A stretch of DNA of 64,000 bases from Luteococcus japonicus (GTDB taxonomy: Bacteria; Actinomycetota; Actinomycetes; Propionibacteriales; Propionibacteriaceae): the NCBI RefSeq assembly GCF_003752415.1, contig NZ_RKHG01000001.1:1426001-1490000 (forward strand). Reading direction: 5' to 3'. Below the pieces are notes generated by a model. The model was not told where the DNA came from. It was given only the letters and a program-made list of their open reading frames with translations, and ran no database searches. Made by a program: the position numbers and the translations under genes. Of this stretch, positions 17,219 through 29,274 are shown one piece after another. Position 1 is the stretch's first letter. Each line of letters opens with the position of its first letter.

Positions 17219-17962
17219 ATGCCGGAACGCCACGCCACCCCCGAAGAGGTGACCGCGACGCCCCCTGCCCCGGAGCGTCCCACCACCTCCGCTCGTGCCC
17301 GTCGTGGCCGGATCCGGATGACGAGCGAGGAACGCCGCGAGCAACTGATCGGTGTGGCCCGCACCCTGTTTGCCCAGCGTGGCTTCGAGGGCACCAGCGT
17401 GGAGGAGATCGCGGCCACCGCCCAGGTCAGCAAGCCGGTGGTCTACGAGCACTTCGGTGGCAAGGAAGGGCTCTACGCCGTCGTGGTGGACCGGGAGGTC
17501 CGACGGCTGCACGACATGATCCGCACGGCCCTGACCACCCCCGGCGCCAGCTCTCGCGAACTCATCGAGTACGGCGCCCTCGCCCTGATGGACTACCTGG
17601 ACGAACACCCCGACGGTTTCCTGATCCTGGCCCGTGACTCCTCGGTGGTGGCGACCCAGGGCTCCTTCGCCAGCATCCTGTCCGACATCGTCGGCCGCGT
17701 CACGGACCTGCTGGAAGCTCCCCTGAAGAGGCACGGCTTCGAGGCGACGCACTCCGATCTCTACGCCCAGGCGCTGGTGGGCCTGGTGGCGCTGGCCGGC
17801 CAGAGCTGGTTGGACACCCGGGAACCACCCAAGGAGGTCGTCGCGGCACATCTGGTGAACCTGGCCTGGAATGGGATGGCCAATCTGGTGCCCAACCCGG
17901 GCCTCACCGTGCGGGAGATGCCCGAGGACGCCCCTCGGCACCGTCCCAACCGCCGCGTCTGA
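17219..17962 (+). CDS. TetR/AcrR-family transcriptional regulator
   Basis: 247 residues. The N-terminal HTH (about 38-85) has the family pattern REQLIGVARTLFAQRGFEGTS, VEEIAATAQVSKPVVYEHFGG, KEGLYAVVVDREV. The C-terminal two-thirds is the ligand-binding and dimer region. A basic, disordered 35-residue N-terminal extension precedes the HTH. The ATG at 17219 follows the tRNA gene on the other strand. No partner gene is adjacent on the same strand apart from isocitrate dehydrogenase 149 bases downstream, so the target is unknown. Confidence 0.9.
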   Translation: MPERHATPEEVTATPPAPERPTTSARARRGRIRMTSEERREQLIGVARTLFAQRGFEGTSVEEIAATAQVSKPVVYEHFGGKEGLYAVVVDREVRRLHDMIRTALTTPGASSRELIEYGALALMDYLDEHPDGFLILARDSSVVATQGSFASILSDIVGRVTDLLEAPLKRHGFEATHSDLYAQALVGLVALAGQSWLDTREPPKEVVAAHLVNLAWNGMANLVPNPGLTVREMPEDAPRHRPNRRV

Positions 17963-18040
17963 GGCGCCGGCGCACGGCCGTTCCGCCCACCGCCGCGAGC
18001 CCGGGGATGTGTCGCAGCTGTCCGCTAGGGTGGCCCTGAA

Positions 18041-18060
18041 GGCTGGCACGGCTGCCAGCC
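18041..18060 (+). promoter_or_regulatory. Perfect 8-bp hairpin upstream of isocitrate dehydrogenase
   Basis: GGCTGGCA / TGCCAGCC with a CGGC loop, 50 bases before the icd ATG and about ten bases after a TAGGGT hexamer. It could be an operator or a 5' untranslated hairpin. Only the symmetry supports it. Confidence 0.35.
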
Positions 18061-18072
18061 CGATGCCACTGA

Positions 18073-20301
<2,229 letters not shown>

Positions 20302-20324
20302 GAGGCTGATTGACCAATTCTGGT

Positions 20325-20352
20325 GGGGTCCGGGACGTCGTTCCCGGGCCCC
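20325..20352 (+). terminator. Terminator of isocitrate dehydrogenase
   Basis: GGGGTCCGGGA pairs with TCCCGGGCCCC (one G-T wobble) around a six-base loop, 24 bases after the stop codon. Confidence 0.7.
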
Positions 20353-20480
20353 ATCGTCATGCGTGCCGGGGACCGAACACGCCACCTTCAGGAAGTGTTC
20401 AGGCTTCGGCTACCATGTGCGCAGCACGAGGGAGCCACAGGCGGCTCGACCCCCACACCACGTGCTGGAGGAAGAACCCC

Positions 20481-21212
20481 ATGAGCATCGCCCGTACCGG
20501 CTCCGCCCTGTTCGTCGTGGCTGTCGCCGCATCCGCCGTCGTCAACGTCGTCGCCCCTGTGCAGCCCGCAACCCAGCCATCGCCGTCACCATCCGCGTCG
20601 ACGAGTGCGATCGTCCCCGCGCCCGCAAGCCAGGCCAGCACCACGGCCACGAGCGCCCCGGCCAGCACCACCGCCACGGGCCCGCAGCAGGAGACGCAGC
20701 CGCAGGACCAGGACGCCACCACCGCATCGCCCGCGGCCACCACCGAGGCCAGCGCCCCGTCCGCTCCCGTGACAGCGAGTGCCACCCCCAGTGTTTCCGC
20801 GTCGGCCCCCAGTACGCCGCCGCCCAGCCCCCTGGGTGACAGCACCGCACCGTCCGGCGCCCCGGCCACCACCGCGGCCCCCGCGCCCACGGCGTCTGTG
20901 GCGGCCAGCCACCGGCCGAGCCCGGCGCCGCACCCCAGCGCCACGAATTCGCGGCCCACCTCGAACCCGATGTCCACCCGGCCCACGGCCCACCCGTCGG
21001 CGCCGACCCGGCGCCCCAGCGCGACGCCGAGCACGGCCCGCCCCACCGTCACCGCACGGCCGACGGCGAAGCCCACGGCCACAACCACCGCGAAGCCGAC
21101 GGCGAAGCCCACCGCCACGGCGAAGCCCACTGCCACGAACCCGCAGCCGGAACCGACGGCCACCAGGAGCTGCCCCCACGGCCGCACCGGGGAACACGAC
21201 TGCCGCCGCTGA
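20481..21212 (+). CDS. Secreted low-complexity Thr/Ala/Pro/Ser-rich protein
   Basis: 243 residues. An N-terminal signal peptide (RTGSALFVVAVAASAVVNVVA) is followed by about 200 residues built almost only from T, A, P and S. The last third contains repeated KPTAT/AKPTA motifs, and the protein ends CPHGRTGEHDCRR with a Cys pair. The composition fits a heavily glycosylated wall-spanning or stalk-like protein, but no domain is recognised and no LPXTG sorting signal is seen. GGAGGAAG precedes the ATG. Internal codon repeats are likely to make the length variable between strains. Confidence 0.75.
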   Translation: MSIARTGSALFVVAVAASAVVNVVAPVQPATQPSPSPSASTSAIVPAPASQASTTATSAPASTTATGPQQETQPQDQDATTASPAATTEASAPSAPVTASATPSVSASAPSTPPPSPLGDSTAPSGAPATTAAPAPTASVAASHRPSPAPHPSATNSRPTSNPMSTRPTAHPSAPTRRPSATPSTARPTVTARPTAKPTATTTAKPTAKPTATAKPTATNPQPEPTATRSCPHGRTGEHDCRR

Positions 21213-21235
21213 TCGCCTCGGACATCCACCACGAG

Positions 21236-21272
21236 AAGCACCCGTCCACCCCACTGGGGCGAACGGGTGCTT
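21236..21272. terminator. Bidirectional terminator between the low-complexity gene and purA
   Basis: Two 17-base arms (AAGCACCCGTCCACCCC and GGGGCGAACGGGTGCTT, two mismatches) around a three-base loop, between convergent stops. Confidence 0.85.
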
Positions 21273-21290
21273 GTGGTCTGGCGGGAGCCG

Positions 21291-22589
<1,299 letters not shown>

Positions 22590-22642
22590 TCATTCAGCGA
22601 CGCCGCTGGTCCGTGCCCCGGCGCCAGAAACAGGTGAAGCCC

Positions 22643-22658
22643 CTTGCACGAGTGCAAG
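22643..22658. promoter_or_regulatory. Palindrome CTTGCAC-N2-GTGCAAG, operator candidate
   Basis: Perfect 7-bp arms with a two-base centre, 69 bases upstream of the purA start. It resembles a dimeric repressor site; the regulator is unknown. Confidence 0.4.
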
Positions 22659-22787
22659 CGGGCTCTTGCCACACAAGGTTACCTCACCCCCGCCGCCACC
22701 CCGGGAGGTGTCCGCAAACGCCGAAGGATCGCCCAGTGCTCACCTCGCGGCCATCTGGAGGCACCCACGGCGACCTGGCTGGAGTTG

Positions 22788-22800
22788 CTACGTCACGTAG
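22788..22800. promoter_or_regulatory. Palindrome CTACGTCACGTAG, operator candidate
   Basis: Perfect 6-bp arms around a single C, 28 bases upstream of the start of the decayed alkaline phosphatase gene. Its position suits an operator or promoter overlap. Confidence 0.35.
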
Positions 22801-22828
22801 TAGACACCCCACTCACGAGGAGAACCCG

Positions 22829-23874
22829 ATGAACACCCGTCGCATCGCCGCGCCCCTGTTCAGCCTGGCCCTGGTGGCCGGCCTCACCTGTGCAGGAAAC
22901 GTCTCCAGCGCCGACGCCACCGCGCCGCTGCCCGCCAAGAAGGCCAACAAGAAGCCCAAGGCTCCCAAGAACGTCATCGTCCTGATCGGTGACGGCATGG
23001 GCTACAACCAGATTGCCGCTGCCTCGCTGTACGAGAAGGGCCGCAGTTACAAGCAGGCCGTCGGCCAGCCCGGCGCCGTCCGCGAGGTCACCGGCCGTCC
23101 CGTCACCCTGCAGGAGAAGTTCCCGGTGCAGGTGGACATGGCCACCTACTCGGTCAAGGGTTCCCATGACCCCTTGCGCGCCTGGCGGGACTTCGAGTGC
23201 GTCAAGGCCGATCCCACCGGCTCCGCCGCGGCCGGCACCGCGATGTCGACCGGTGTCAAGACCTACAACGCCGGTCTGGGTGTCGATGCCGACGGCAAGC
23301 CCGTCGAGAACCCGTCCGAGCGCGCCATCGCCCTCGGCAAGGCCGCGGGCTCCATCTCGTCGGTGCAGTTCAGCCACGCCACGCCCGCCTCCTACGTGGT
23401 GCACAACAAGTCCCGCAATGACCACATGGGCATCGCGAAGCAGGAGGTCGCCTCCGAGATGACCGTCATGATGGGCGCAGGCAACCCCCACTTCGACGAC
23501 AACGGCAAGAAGCTGAAGGCCCCCAAGTACGGCTACATCTCCTAGGAGGACTACACGGCGCTGCAGCAGGGCACCAAGGGCTGGAAGCTGCTGGAGAGCA
23601 AGGCCGACTTCACAGAAGCTGGCCAAGGGCAAGACCCCCCAAGCGGGTCTTCGGCATCCCGCAGGTGGCCACCAGCCCGCCTGGCACTCAGGCGCGACCA
23701 CACCATCCACCGGTCCCCGTCCATGCCAAGGGCGCCGGTTCCAAGCAGCTGGCCAAGCGCGCCGTCGCGGGCGACCCGGTGCGCGGCAAGTACCTGGACA
23801 ACACGGACCTCGCCAATGTGTTGCTGCAGGACCTGTGGGCCAACTGTTCGCAGGCGATGGGCAAGCGCCGCTGA
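22829..23874 (+). pseudogene. Alkaline phosphatase, degraded
   Basis: The start is intact: GAGGAG ribosome site, a signal peptide (RIAAPLFSLALVAGLTCAGN), then PhoA-family motifs VIVLIGDGMGYNQIAAAS and the nucleophile region PTGSAAAGTAMSTGVKTYNA. Reading stops at TAG 23543, where the following frame continues EDYTALQQGTKGWKLLESKADF. A second frame then reads QKLAKGKTP and a third KRVFGIPQVATS. That runs directly into a C-terminal piece, VPVHAKGAGSKQLAKRAV, and ends QAMGKRR at 23871. The gene thus has one stop, at least two frameshifts and a large internal deletion. Intact homologues are about 450-600 residues. A product of the first 238 codons would lack most metal ligands. Confidence 0.85.
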
Positions 23875-23898
23875 CGCACCTGCGGCTGCAGGGACGCA

Positions 23899-23943
23899 GG
23901 AGGGCCCGCACTCCGATCGTGGTGATCGGGGTGCGTGCCCTCC
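23899..23943. terminator. Bidirectional terminator between alkaline phosphatase remnant and DUF3151
   Basis: 20-base arms starting GGAGGGCCCGCACTCCGATC pair with GATCGGGGTGCGTGCCCTCC (two mismatches) around a five-base loop, between convergent reading frames. Confidence 0.8.
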
Positions 23944-23961
23944 ACGTCGTCGGGGTGCCCG

Positions 23962-24417
23962 TCAGTCCGCGTCGCCCGGCTGACCCTTCGAGAGCTCCAG
24001 GTAGGCCTCCTCGGAGCTGTCGCGCAGGAACTGTGCGCACCGCTCGGCCTCCTCGGTCTCCCGGATCCGTCCGGCGGCGACGGACAGCGCCCACAGGCAG
24101 CGCAGGAAGCCCTGGTTGGGCACGTGGCTCCACGGCACCGGACCGGCCCCCTTCCAGCCGCTGCGCCGCAGGGCATCGAGCCCGCGGTGGTAACCGGTAC
24201 GGGCGTAGGCGTAGCCGGCAATGTCGTCCTCGAGTTCGCCGGTGCGCAGCGATGCCTCGGCGAGCAGTGCCCAGCAGAGGCTGGACGTCGGGTGGTCCTT
24301 GACCACCTCGAGGACGGCGTCGACGCCTCGTTCGGTGAGCAAGGCCAGCGCGGGATCCTCGGGGAGCTTCGTCTGGGGACCGGTGGCCATCAGGTTGGGG
24401 TGCGTCTCAGGAGCCAT
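23962..24417 (-). CDS. DUF3151 protein
   Basis: A 151-residue soluble protein of the actinobacterial DUF3151 family, function unknown. Family hallmarks are HPTSSLCWALLAEASL, AYARTGYHRGLDALRR, GWKGAGPVPWSH and NQGFLRCLWAL, which read like two or three TPR-type helix pairs. It is divergent from typA over 182 bases. The start ATG at 24417 is the first in frame; a second Met at residue 10 is possible. Confidence 0.88.
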   Translation of the reverse strand: MAPETHPNLMATGPQTKLPEDPALALLTERGVDAVLEVVKDHPTSSLCWALLAEASLRTGELEDDIAGYAYARTGYHRGLDALRRSGWKGAGPVPWSHVPNQGFLRCLWALSVAAGRIRETEEAERCAQFLRDSSEEAYLELSKGQPGDAD

Positions 24418-24530
24418 GGCACCACTCTAGGAGACCCCACCTACTCGTGGGGCACGCCTTGCCCAAGGCCGGACCGCGCCCCCTCCAGGGGCCGATGGGG
24501 CCGCGCTTCCTGAGGAGCAGGTGGCGACGT

Positions 24531-24560
24531 GTCAAGAGAGACGCCATCGGGCAGTAGAAT
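24531..24560 (+). promoter_or_regulatory. Promoter candidate for typA
   Basis: TAGAAT at 24555-24560 is a good -10 hexamer, with GTCAAG about 18 bases upstream as a weak -35. The predicted transcript would start about 32-34 bases before the typA ATG. Confidence 0.4.
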
Positions 24561-24599
24561 CGACGAGTCAAATCCCTGTGAAGTTCGGAGTACCCCTGC

Positions 24600-26486
24600 A
24601 TGCCCATCCGCAATGACCTGCGCAATGTCGCCATCGTGGCCCACGTCGACCACGGCAAGACGACTCTCGTCGACGCGATGCTGTGGCAGTCCGGCGCCTT
24701 CCGTGAAGGCTCCGATGTCAACAACCGCGTGATGGACTCGATGGACCTCGAACGCGAGAAGGGCATCACCATTCTCGCTAAGAACACCGCCGTCAAGCAC
24801 ACCATGGGCGACGGCGAAGAGCTGCTGATCAACATCATCGACACCCCCGGCCACGCCGACTTCGGTGGTGAGGTCGAACGCGGCCTCGAGATGGTCGACG
24901 GCGTGATCCTGCTCGTCGACTCCTCCGAGGGCCCGTTGCCCCAGACCCGCTTCGTGCTGCGCAAGGCACTGAACAAGAAGCTGCCGCTGATCGTGGTCAT
25001 CAACAAGGTGGACCGCCCCGACGCCCGGATCACCGAGGTCATCGACGAGACCTACGAGCTGTTCATGGACCTCGTCGACGACGAGAATGCCGAGCAGCTC
25101 GACTTCCCGGTGGTCTTCGCCTCCGCGAAGGCCGGCCGCGCCTCGATGAACCAGCCGGCCGACGGCGAGATGCCCGACTCCGAGACCCTGCAGCCGCTCT
25201 TCGAGGTCATCGCCAAGACGATCCCGGCCCCCACCTACACCGAGGGCGCCCCGCTGCAGGCCCTGGTCACCAACCTGGACTCCTCCCCCTACCTCGGCCG
25301 CCTCGCGCTGTGCCGCATCAAGGAGGGCAAGATCCAGCGCGGCCAGCAGGTCACCTGGATCCGCCGAGACGGCAGCCAGCAGACCGTCAAGTTGTCCGAG
25401 CTGCTGATGACCGATGCACTGGAGCGCAAGCCCGTGGACGAGGCAGGCCCCGGCGACATCATCGCCATCGCCGGTATCCCGCAGATCACCATCGGTGAGA
25501 CCATCGCGGACCCGGCCGACCCGAAGGCACTCCCGCTGATCCACGTCGACGAGCCCAGCATCTCGATGACGATCGGCATCAACACCTCGCCGCTGGCCGG
25601 CCGTGTCGGCAAGCAGCTGACCGCCCGCCTGGTCAAGGCGCGCCTCGACCAGGAGCTGATCGGCAATGTGTCCATCAGCGTCAACAACACAGACCGTCCC
25701 GACACCTGGGAGGTGCAGGGCCGTGGCGAGCTGCAGCTGGCCGTGCTGGTGGAGATGATGCGACGCGAGGGCTTCGAGCTCACCGTCGGCAAGCCCGAGG
25801 TCGTCACCAGCTTGGTCGACGGCAAGTTGCATGAGCCCTTCGAGCGGCTCACCGTGGACTGCCCCGAGGAGTTCGTGGGTTCCGTCAGCCAGATGATGGG
25901 CGTCCGCAAGGCCCGCATGGAGCAGATGGTCAACCACGGCACCGGCTGGGTGCGCCTGGAGTTCGTCCTGCCCGCCCGTGGCCTGATCGGCTTCCGCACC
26001 GAATTCCTCACCGAGACCCGCGGCACCGGCATCATGAACCACGTCTTCGAGGGCCGCTTCCCGTGGGCGGGCGAGATGCGCAACCGCCCCACAGGCTCGC
26101 TGGTGGCGGACCGGACGGGTGTCACCACCTCCTACACGCTGTTCAACCTGCAGGAGCGCGGCACACTGTTCGTCGGCCCCGGCGAGGAGGTCTACGAAGG
26201 CATGGTCGTGGGCGAGAACTCCCGCCCCGACGAGATGGACGTCAATCCCACCAAGGAGAAGCACCTCACCAATGTGCGCTCCGCCACGGGTGACGAGCTG
26301 GAGCGCCTGATCCCCGCGCGTCGGATGAGCCTCGAGGAGTCGCTCGAGTACTGCGCCGAGGACGAGTGCCTGGAGGTCACACCCACCCACGTGCGCATCC
26401 GCAAGTTGCAGCTCAGCCAGAACGACCGCTCCAAGGTGCGCAGCCGCGCCAAGGCCGCCGCCCTGTCCGCGAGCAAGAAGGACTGA
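24600..26486 (+). CDS. typA: Translational GTPase TypA/BipA
   Basis: A ribosome-binding GTPase of the EF-G group, needed for growth under stress and for 50S assembly. 628 residues. The G domain has AHVDHGKTTLVDAML (14-28), the switch region REKGITILAKNTAV, DTPGHADFGGEVERG and NKVDRPDAR. The middle has the EF-Tu-like domain 2. The C-terminus has the TypA-specific run PARGLIGFRTEFLTETRGTG and a basic end. It is monocistronic, with a terminator 24 bases after the stop. Confidence 0.96.
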   Translation: MPIRNDLRNVAIVAHVDHGKTTLVDAMLWQSGAFREGSDVNNRVMDSMDLEREKGITILAKNTAVKHTMGDGEELLINIIDTPGHADFGGEVERGLEMVDGVILLVDSSEGPLPQTRFVLRKALNKKLPLIVVINKVDRPDARITEVIDETYELFMDLVDDENAEQLDFPVVFASAKAGRASMNQPADGEMPDSETLQPLFEVIAKTIPAPTYTEGAPLQALVTNLDSSPYLGRLALCRIKEGKIQRGQQVTWIRRDGSQQTVKLSELLMTDALERKPVDEAGPGDIIAIAGIPQITIGETIADPADPKALPLIHVDEPSISMTIGINTSPLAGRVGKQLTARLVKARLDQELIGNVSISVNNTDRPDTWEVQGRGELQLAVLVEMMRREGFELTVGKPEVVTSLVDGKLHEPFERLTVDCPEEFVGSVSQMMGVRKARMEQMVNHGTGWVRLEFVLPARGLIGFRTEFLTETRGTGIMNHVFEGRFPWAGEMRNRPTGSLVADRTGVTTSYTLFNLQERGTLFVGPGEEVYEGMVVGENSRPDEMDVNPTKEKHLTNVRSATGDELERLIPARRMSLEESLEYCAEDECLEVTPTHVRIRKLQLSQNDRSKVRSRAKAAALSASKKD

Positions 26487-26509
26487 CGTCACCTGACGAA
26501 GTGCTGAGC

Positions 26510-26540
26510 AGCCGGCCCCGAACACCGTTCGGGGCCGGCT
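26510..26540 (+). terminator. Intrinsic terminator of typA
   Basis: A perfect 13-bp stem, AGCCGGCCCCGAA / TTCGGGGCCGGCT, with a five-base loop and a following GCTTGTTT tail. Confidence 0.9.
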
Positions 26541-26710
26541 GCTTGTTTGATCGGGCAGACCGCTGCAGGTGGAGAATGGGGCCGTCGGATGCGAGACTTC
26601 ATGCTGAGCGTCTGAACAACTCTCAGACAAACTCTCAACGAAGTCGGTGCAACCGAAGAGCGCGGTCGGACGTATTGGGAGTAGGAACTCACCACGGAGG
26701 GCAAACAGCC

Positions 26711-27718
26711 ATGACCACCAAGATCTCGCGAGCAGTCGTCGCAGCAGCAGCCGCAGCCGCCATGATGGCGACGCCGTCACTCACGACGCCGGCCCACGCC
26801 GCCCCCATGCCGTCCGCCCCGATCGCGTCCCCCAACGCGGTGGTCGCCAAGCTCGGCAGCCGTGGGGCCACCGTCAAGAGCATCCAGTACAACCTGTACA
26901 AGGTCGGCCTGCTCAGCTCTGACAGCATCACCAGCTACTACGGCACCAAGACCCAGGCAGCCGTCAAGAAGTTCCAGGACCTGCGCGGACGCAAGATGAC
27001 CGGCGTCGTCACGAAGTACGACTACGCCCTGATCACCAAGTTCGGAGCCGCCGTCAAGCCGGCGGCGAAGACGCCGGCAGCGAAGAAGCCGACGTCGCAG
27101 AACACCGTGGTCGCCAAGCTCGGCAGCCGCGGGGCCACCGTCAAGAGCATCCAGTACAACCTGTACAAGGTCGGCCTGCTCAGCTCTGACAGCATCACCA
27201 GCTACTACGGCACCAAGACCCAGGCAGCCGTCAAGAAGTTCCAGGACCTGCGCGGACGCAAGATGACCGGCGTCGTCACGAAGAACGACTACGCCCTGAT
27301 CACCAAGTTCGGAGCCGCCGCCAAGGCCACCAAGCCGCGAGTCCGCCTCGACGGCCGCTGTCTGACGGGCCGCGCGATCTGCATCGACAAGGGTGACCGC
27401 AAGATGTACTGGGTCATCAACGGCAGCGTGAAGGCGACCTACCAGGTCCGCACGGGCCGGGCGAGTCTGCCCACCCGCTCCGGCTCCTTCCAGGTCTACC
27501 TGAAGCACCCGAACTGGTACTCGACGCTCTACCACGTGTACATGCCCTACACCATGTTCTTCTCCGGCGGACAGGCCGTGCACTACTCCAGCGAGTTCGC
27601 CCGCATCGGCTACTCGGGCGCCGGCAGCCACGGCTGCGTGAACATGAACAGCCGCAGCGACGCGAAGTGGCTGTACAGCCAGGTGCGCGTCGGCGACAAG
27701 GTCATCGTCACCGCCTGA
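26711..27718 (+). CDS. L,D-transpeptidase with two peptidoglycan-binding repeats
   Basis: A secreted wall enzyme of 335 residues. The signal peptide ends at AHA (about 30). Two PG_binding_1-like domains (about 44-115 and 133-204) are near-identical, each with VVAKLGSRGATVKSIQYNLY and KTQAAVKKFQDLRG. The YkuD domain (about 215-335) ends with SHGCVNM; Cys309 is the catalytic residue that forms 3-3 peptidoglycan cross-links or anchors wall proteins. The two repeats are almost identical in DNA (see repeat entry). The Ala/Lys linker at 116-132 separates them. GGAGG lies 10 bases before the ATG. A terminator follows. Confidence 0.92.
   Translation: MTTKISRAVVAAAAAAAMMATPSLTTPAHAAPMPSAPIASPNAVVAKLGSRGATVKSIQYNLYKVGLLSSDSITSYYGTKTQAAVKKFQDLRGRKMTGVVTKYDYALITKFGAAVKPAAKTPAAKKPTSQNTVVAKLGSRGATVKSIQYNLYKVGLLSSDSITSYYGTKTQAAVKKFQDLRGRKMTGVVTKNDYALITKFGAAAKATKPRVRLDGRCLTGRAICIDKGDRKMYWVINGSVKATYQVRTGRASLPTRSGSFQVYLKHPNWYSTLYHVYMPYTMFFSGGQAVHYSSEFARIGYSGAGSHGCVNMNSRSDAKWLYSQVRVGDKVIVTA
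26840..27320 (+). repeat. Near-identical 214-bp direct repeat inside the L,D-transpeptidase gene
   Basis: Bases 26840-27053 recur at 27107-27320 with a 267-base period. By eye there are only three differences, at 26861 (T/C), around 27018 (Tyr/Asn codon) and near the last base. Silent positions are conserved too, so duplication or gene conversion is recent. Confidence 0.9.
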
Positions 27719-27755
27719 TCCCGGCCCCGGTCACCCCCGGAGCACCACGAACACG

Positions 27756-27792
27756 GACGAGGTCCCGCACCGAATTGGTGCGGGACCTCGTC
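27756..27792. terminator. Terminator between L,D-transpeptidase and ygfZ
   Basis: A perfect 16-bp stem, GACGAGGTCCCGCACC / GGTGCGGGACCTCGTC, with a five-base GAATT loop, between convergent genes. Confidence 0.9.
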
Positions 27793-27819
27793 ACATCTGG
27801 GGCGTGGGCAGCCCGACGG

Positions 27820-28758
27820 TCAGAGCCGTGGGCGTACGTGCAGGCCCACTTCGGGGTCAACCAGGGTCTCCTGAGCGGCACTGATCCCCCCGGCCTGCAA
27901 CACCGCGTCGACCGGCACATTGCGCTTGACCAGGCCCAGGGCAATGGGGCCCAGCTCGTGATGACGCGCCGAGGCCCCGACGAGACCCACCGGCCGGCCG
28001 TCGAGCTCCAGGGCGGAACCGAGCTCGGGGAGGGCTTCCATCGAGCCGTCGAGGTGCAGCTGCACCAGACGTCGAGGCGGGCGCCCAAGGGTGTTCACCC
28101 GGGCGACGGTCTCCTGGCCGCGGTAGCAGCCCTTGTCCAGGTGGGTACCCACCAGGCCGATCTCATTGGGGATGGTCTTGTGGTCCGTGTCGACGCCGAT
28201 CCGCGGCACGCCCGCGGCGATCCGCAGCGCCTCATGGGCCCACACACCGACGGGGTCGGCGTCGAGCAGCGTCCCGCGGGGCACGATGTGCTCGAGACCG
28301 TCGGCGACCTCGCTGTGTCGGCTGGCGACGGCCTGCTGCGGGAACGCCACGTCGCGGCCGGCCCAGACCACCTCGAGGTCGTCACGCAGGGTGACCTCGA
28401 CGCGCATCATGAAGCGCATCCGGTCCAGCCAGCCGGCCAGGTCCTCGCCGCGGCCGGCCTCGGTCCAGGCCCAGAAGCTGCCATCCCGGTCCACGCCGTG
28501 CAGCACATGTTCGATCCGTCCGTTGGGGTCCAGCACCAGTGCTGTGGTGGATCCACCGTCGGCCAGACCTTCGAGGTGCTGACTGGTCAGCGAGTGCAAC
28601 CAGCCGAGCCGATCGGGGCCACTGATCTGCAGCACGGGACGGTTCGACAGGCTGACCTGTCCACCACCGGACTCCATGGTGCGCTGTTCACGCATCGGGT
28701 CACCCAGGTGCCAGACCAACCCGTCATCGAGGCCACCGTTGACCAGTACCGCGCTCAT
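27820..28758 (-). CDS. ygfZ: YgfZ/GcvT-family folate-binding protein
   Basis: A folate-dependent protein that helps maintain certain iron-sulfur enzymes, such as MiaB-type radical SAM enzymes. 312 residues. The C-terminal KGCYRGQE (209-216) holds the conserved Cys and is the diagnostic YgfZ motif; VSLSNRPVLQISGPDRLGWL is the N-terminal GcvT-like start. It is a single chain with no GcvT aminomethyl active site. Its stop is convergent with the L,D-transpeptidase terminator. The nitrobindin gene ends just upstream on the same strand (12-base gap), so the two may be co-transcribed. Confidence 0.92.
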   Translation of the reverse strand: MSAVLVNGGLDDGLVWHLGDPMREQRTMESGGGQVSLSNRPVLQISGPDRLGWLHSLTSQHLEGLADGGSTTALVLDPNGRIEHVLHGVDRDGSFWAWTEAGRGEDLAGWLDRMRFMMRVEVTLRDDLEVVWAGRDVAFPQQAVASRHSEVADGLEHIVPRGTLLDADPVGVWAHEALRIAAGVPRIGVDTDHKTIPNEIGLVGTHLDKGCYRGQETVARVNTLGRPPRRLVQLHLDGSMEALPELGSALELDGRPVGLVGASARHHELGPIALGLVKRNVPVDAVLQAGGISAAQETLVDPEVGLHVRPRL

Positions 28759-28770
28759 GCTTCCTCCGGA

Positions 28771-29274
28771 TCAGGCCACACGCTGCAGGCGGGCCCACAG
28801 GTAGGGCTGCAGCTGGTGGTTGGTGGTGGCGCGGTCGAAGGTCCACAGCAGGTCGCCCTCCACCTGGCCGTAGAGGCGCGAGCCACCGGTGTACTCGACC
28901 TCGGCGGTGTTGGTGCGCGCCACGGCGTCGGTCACCAGCTCGATGCGCGCGCCGTCGATGGTGCCGGTCCACACCTCGCTCCAGCCCTCGGGTGCGGTGA
29001 GCACCACCTCAAGGTTCTTCTTGTCCTCGCTGGGGCGCCAGAAACCGGTCTCCATGCTGATCGGCTCCACGGGCGTGCCCTTGGAGTCCACCTTGTAGGT
29101 CTGGCAGATGTAGTGCAGGTACGGGCCGCCATTGGTCTCGAAGTCGATCTGCATGCCGTACTCGAAATCGCCGTGGCCGGGCCACGTGCCGTGGCCATTG
29201 CCGCGCCAGCGTCCAATCATCCAGGCCAGCGGGAACAGGGCCGGGTTGAGGTCATCGGGGATCTGGAAGGCCAT
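28771..29274 (-). CDS. Nitrobindin-like heme-binding beta-barrel protein (FABP family)
   Basis: A 167-residue protein of the THAP4/nitrobindin family, a small beta-barrel that can bind ferric heme and react with nitric oxide or peroxynitrite. The family motif IGRWRGNGHG lies at 20-29. A His near the C-terminus (NHQLQPYLWARLQR) is in the region of the axial ligand. The start is the ATG at 29274, because it overlaps the stop of an upstream 42-codon gene as TGATG; an in-frame GTG 33 bases earlier would overlap that gene. Physiological function is unproven. Confidence 0.85.
   Translation of the reverse strand: MAFQIPDDLNPALFPLAWMIGRWRGNGHGTWPGHGDFEYGMQIDFETNGGPYLHYICQTYKVDSKGTPVEPISMETGFWRPSEDKKNLEVVLTAPEGWSEVWTGTIDGARIELVTDAVARTNTAEVEYTGGSRLYGQVEGDLLWTFDRATTNHQLQPYLWARLQRVA

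Noticed and set aside
22700-22828. PHO box at the alkaline phosphatase remnant
   Set aside because: No GTTCACC-type direct repeat is present, unlike the pst promoter.
26541-26710. c-di-AMP (ydaO) riboswitch ahead of the L,D-transpeptidase
   Set aside because: Such wall genes sometimes carry one, but the conserved ydaO boxes are not visible in this 170-base leader.
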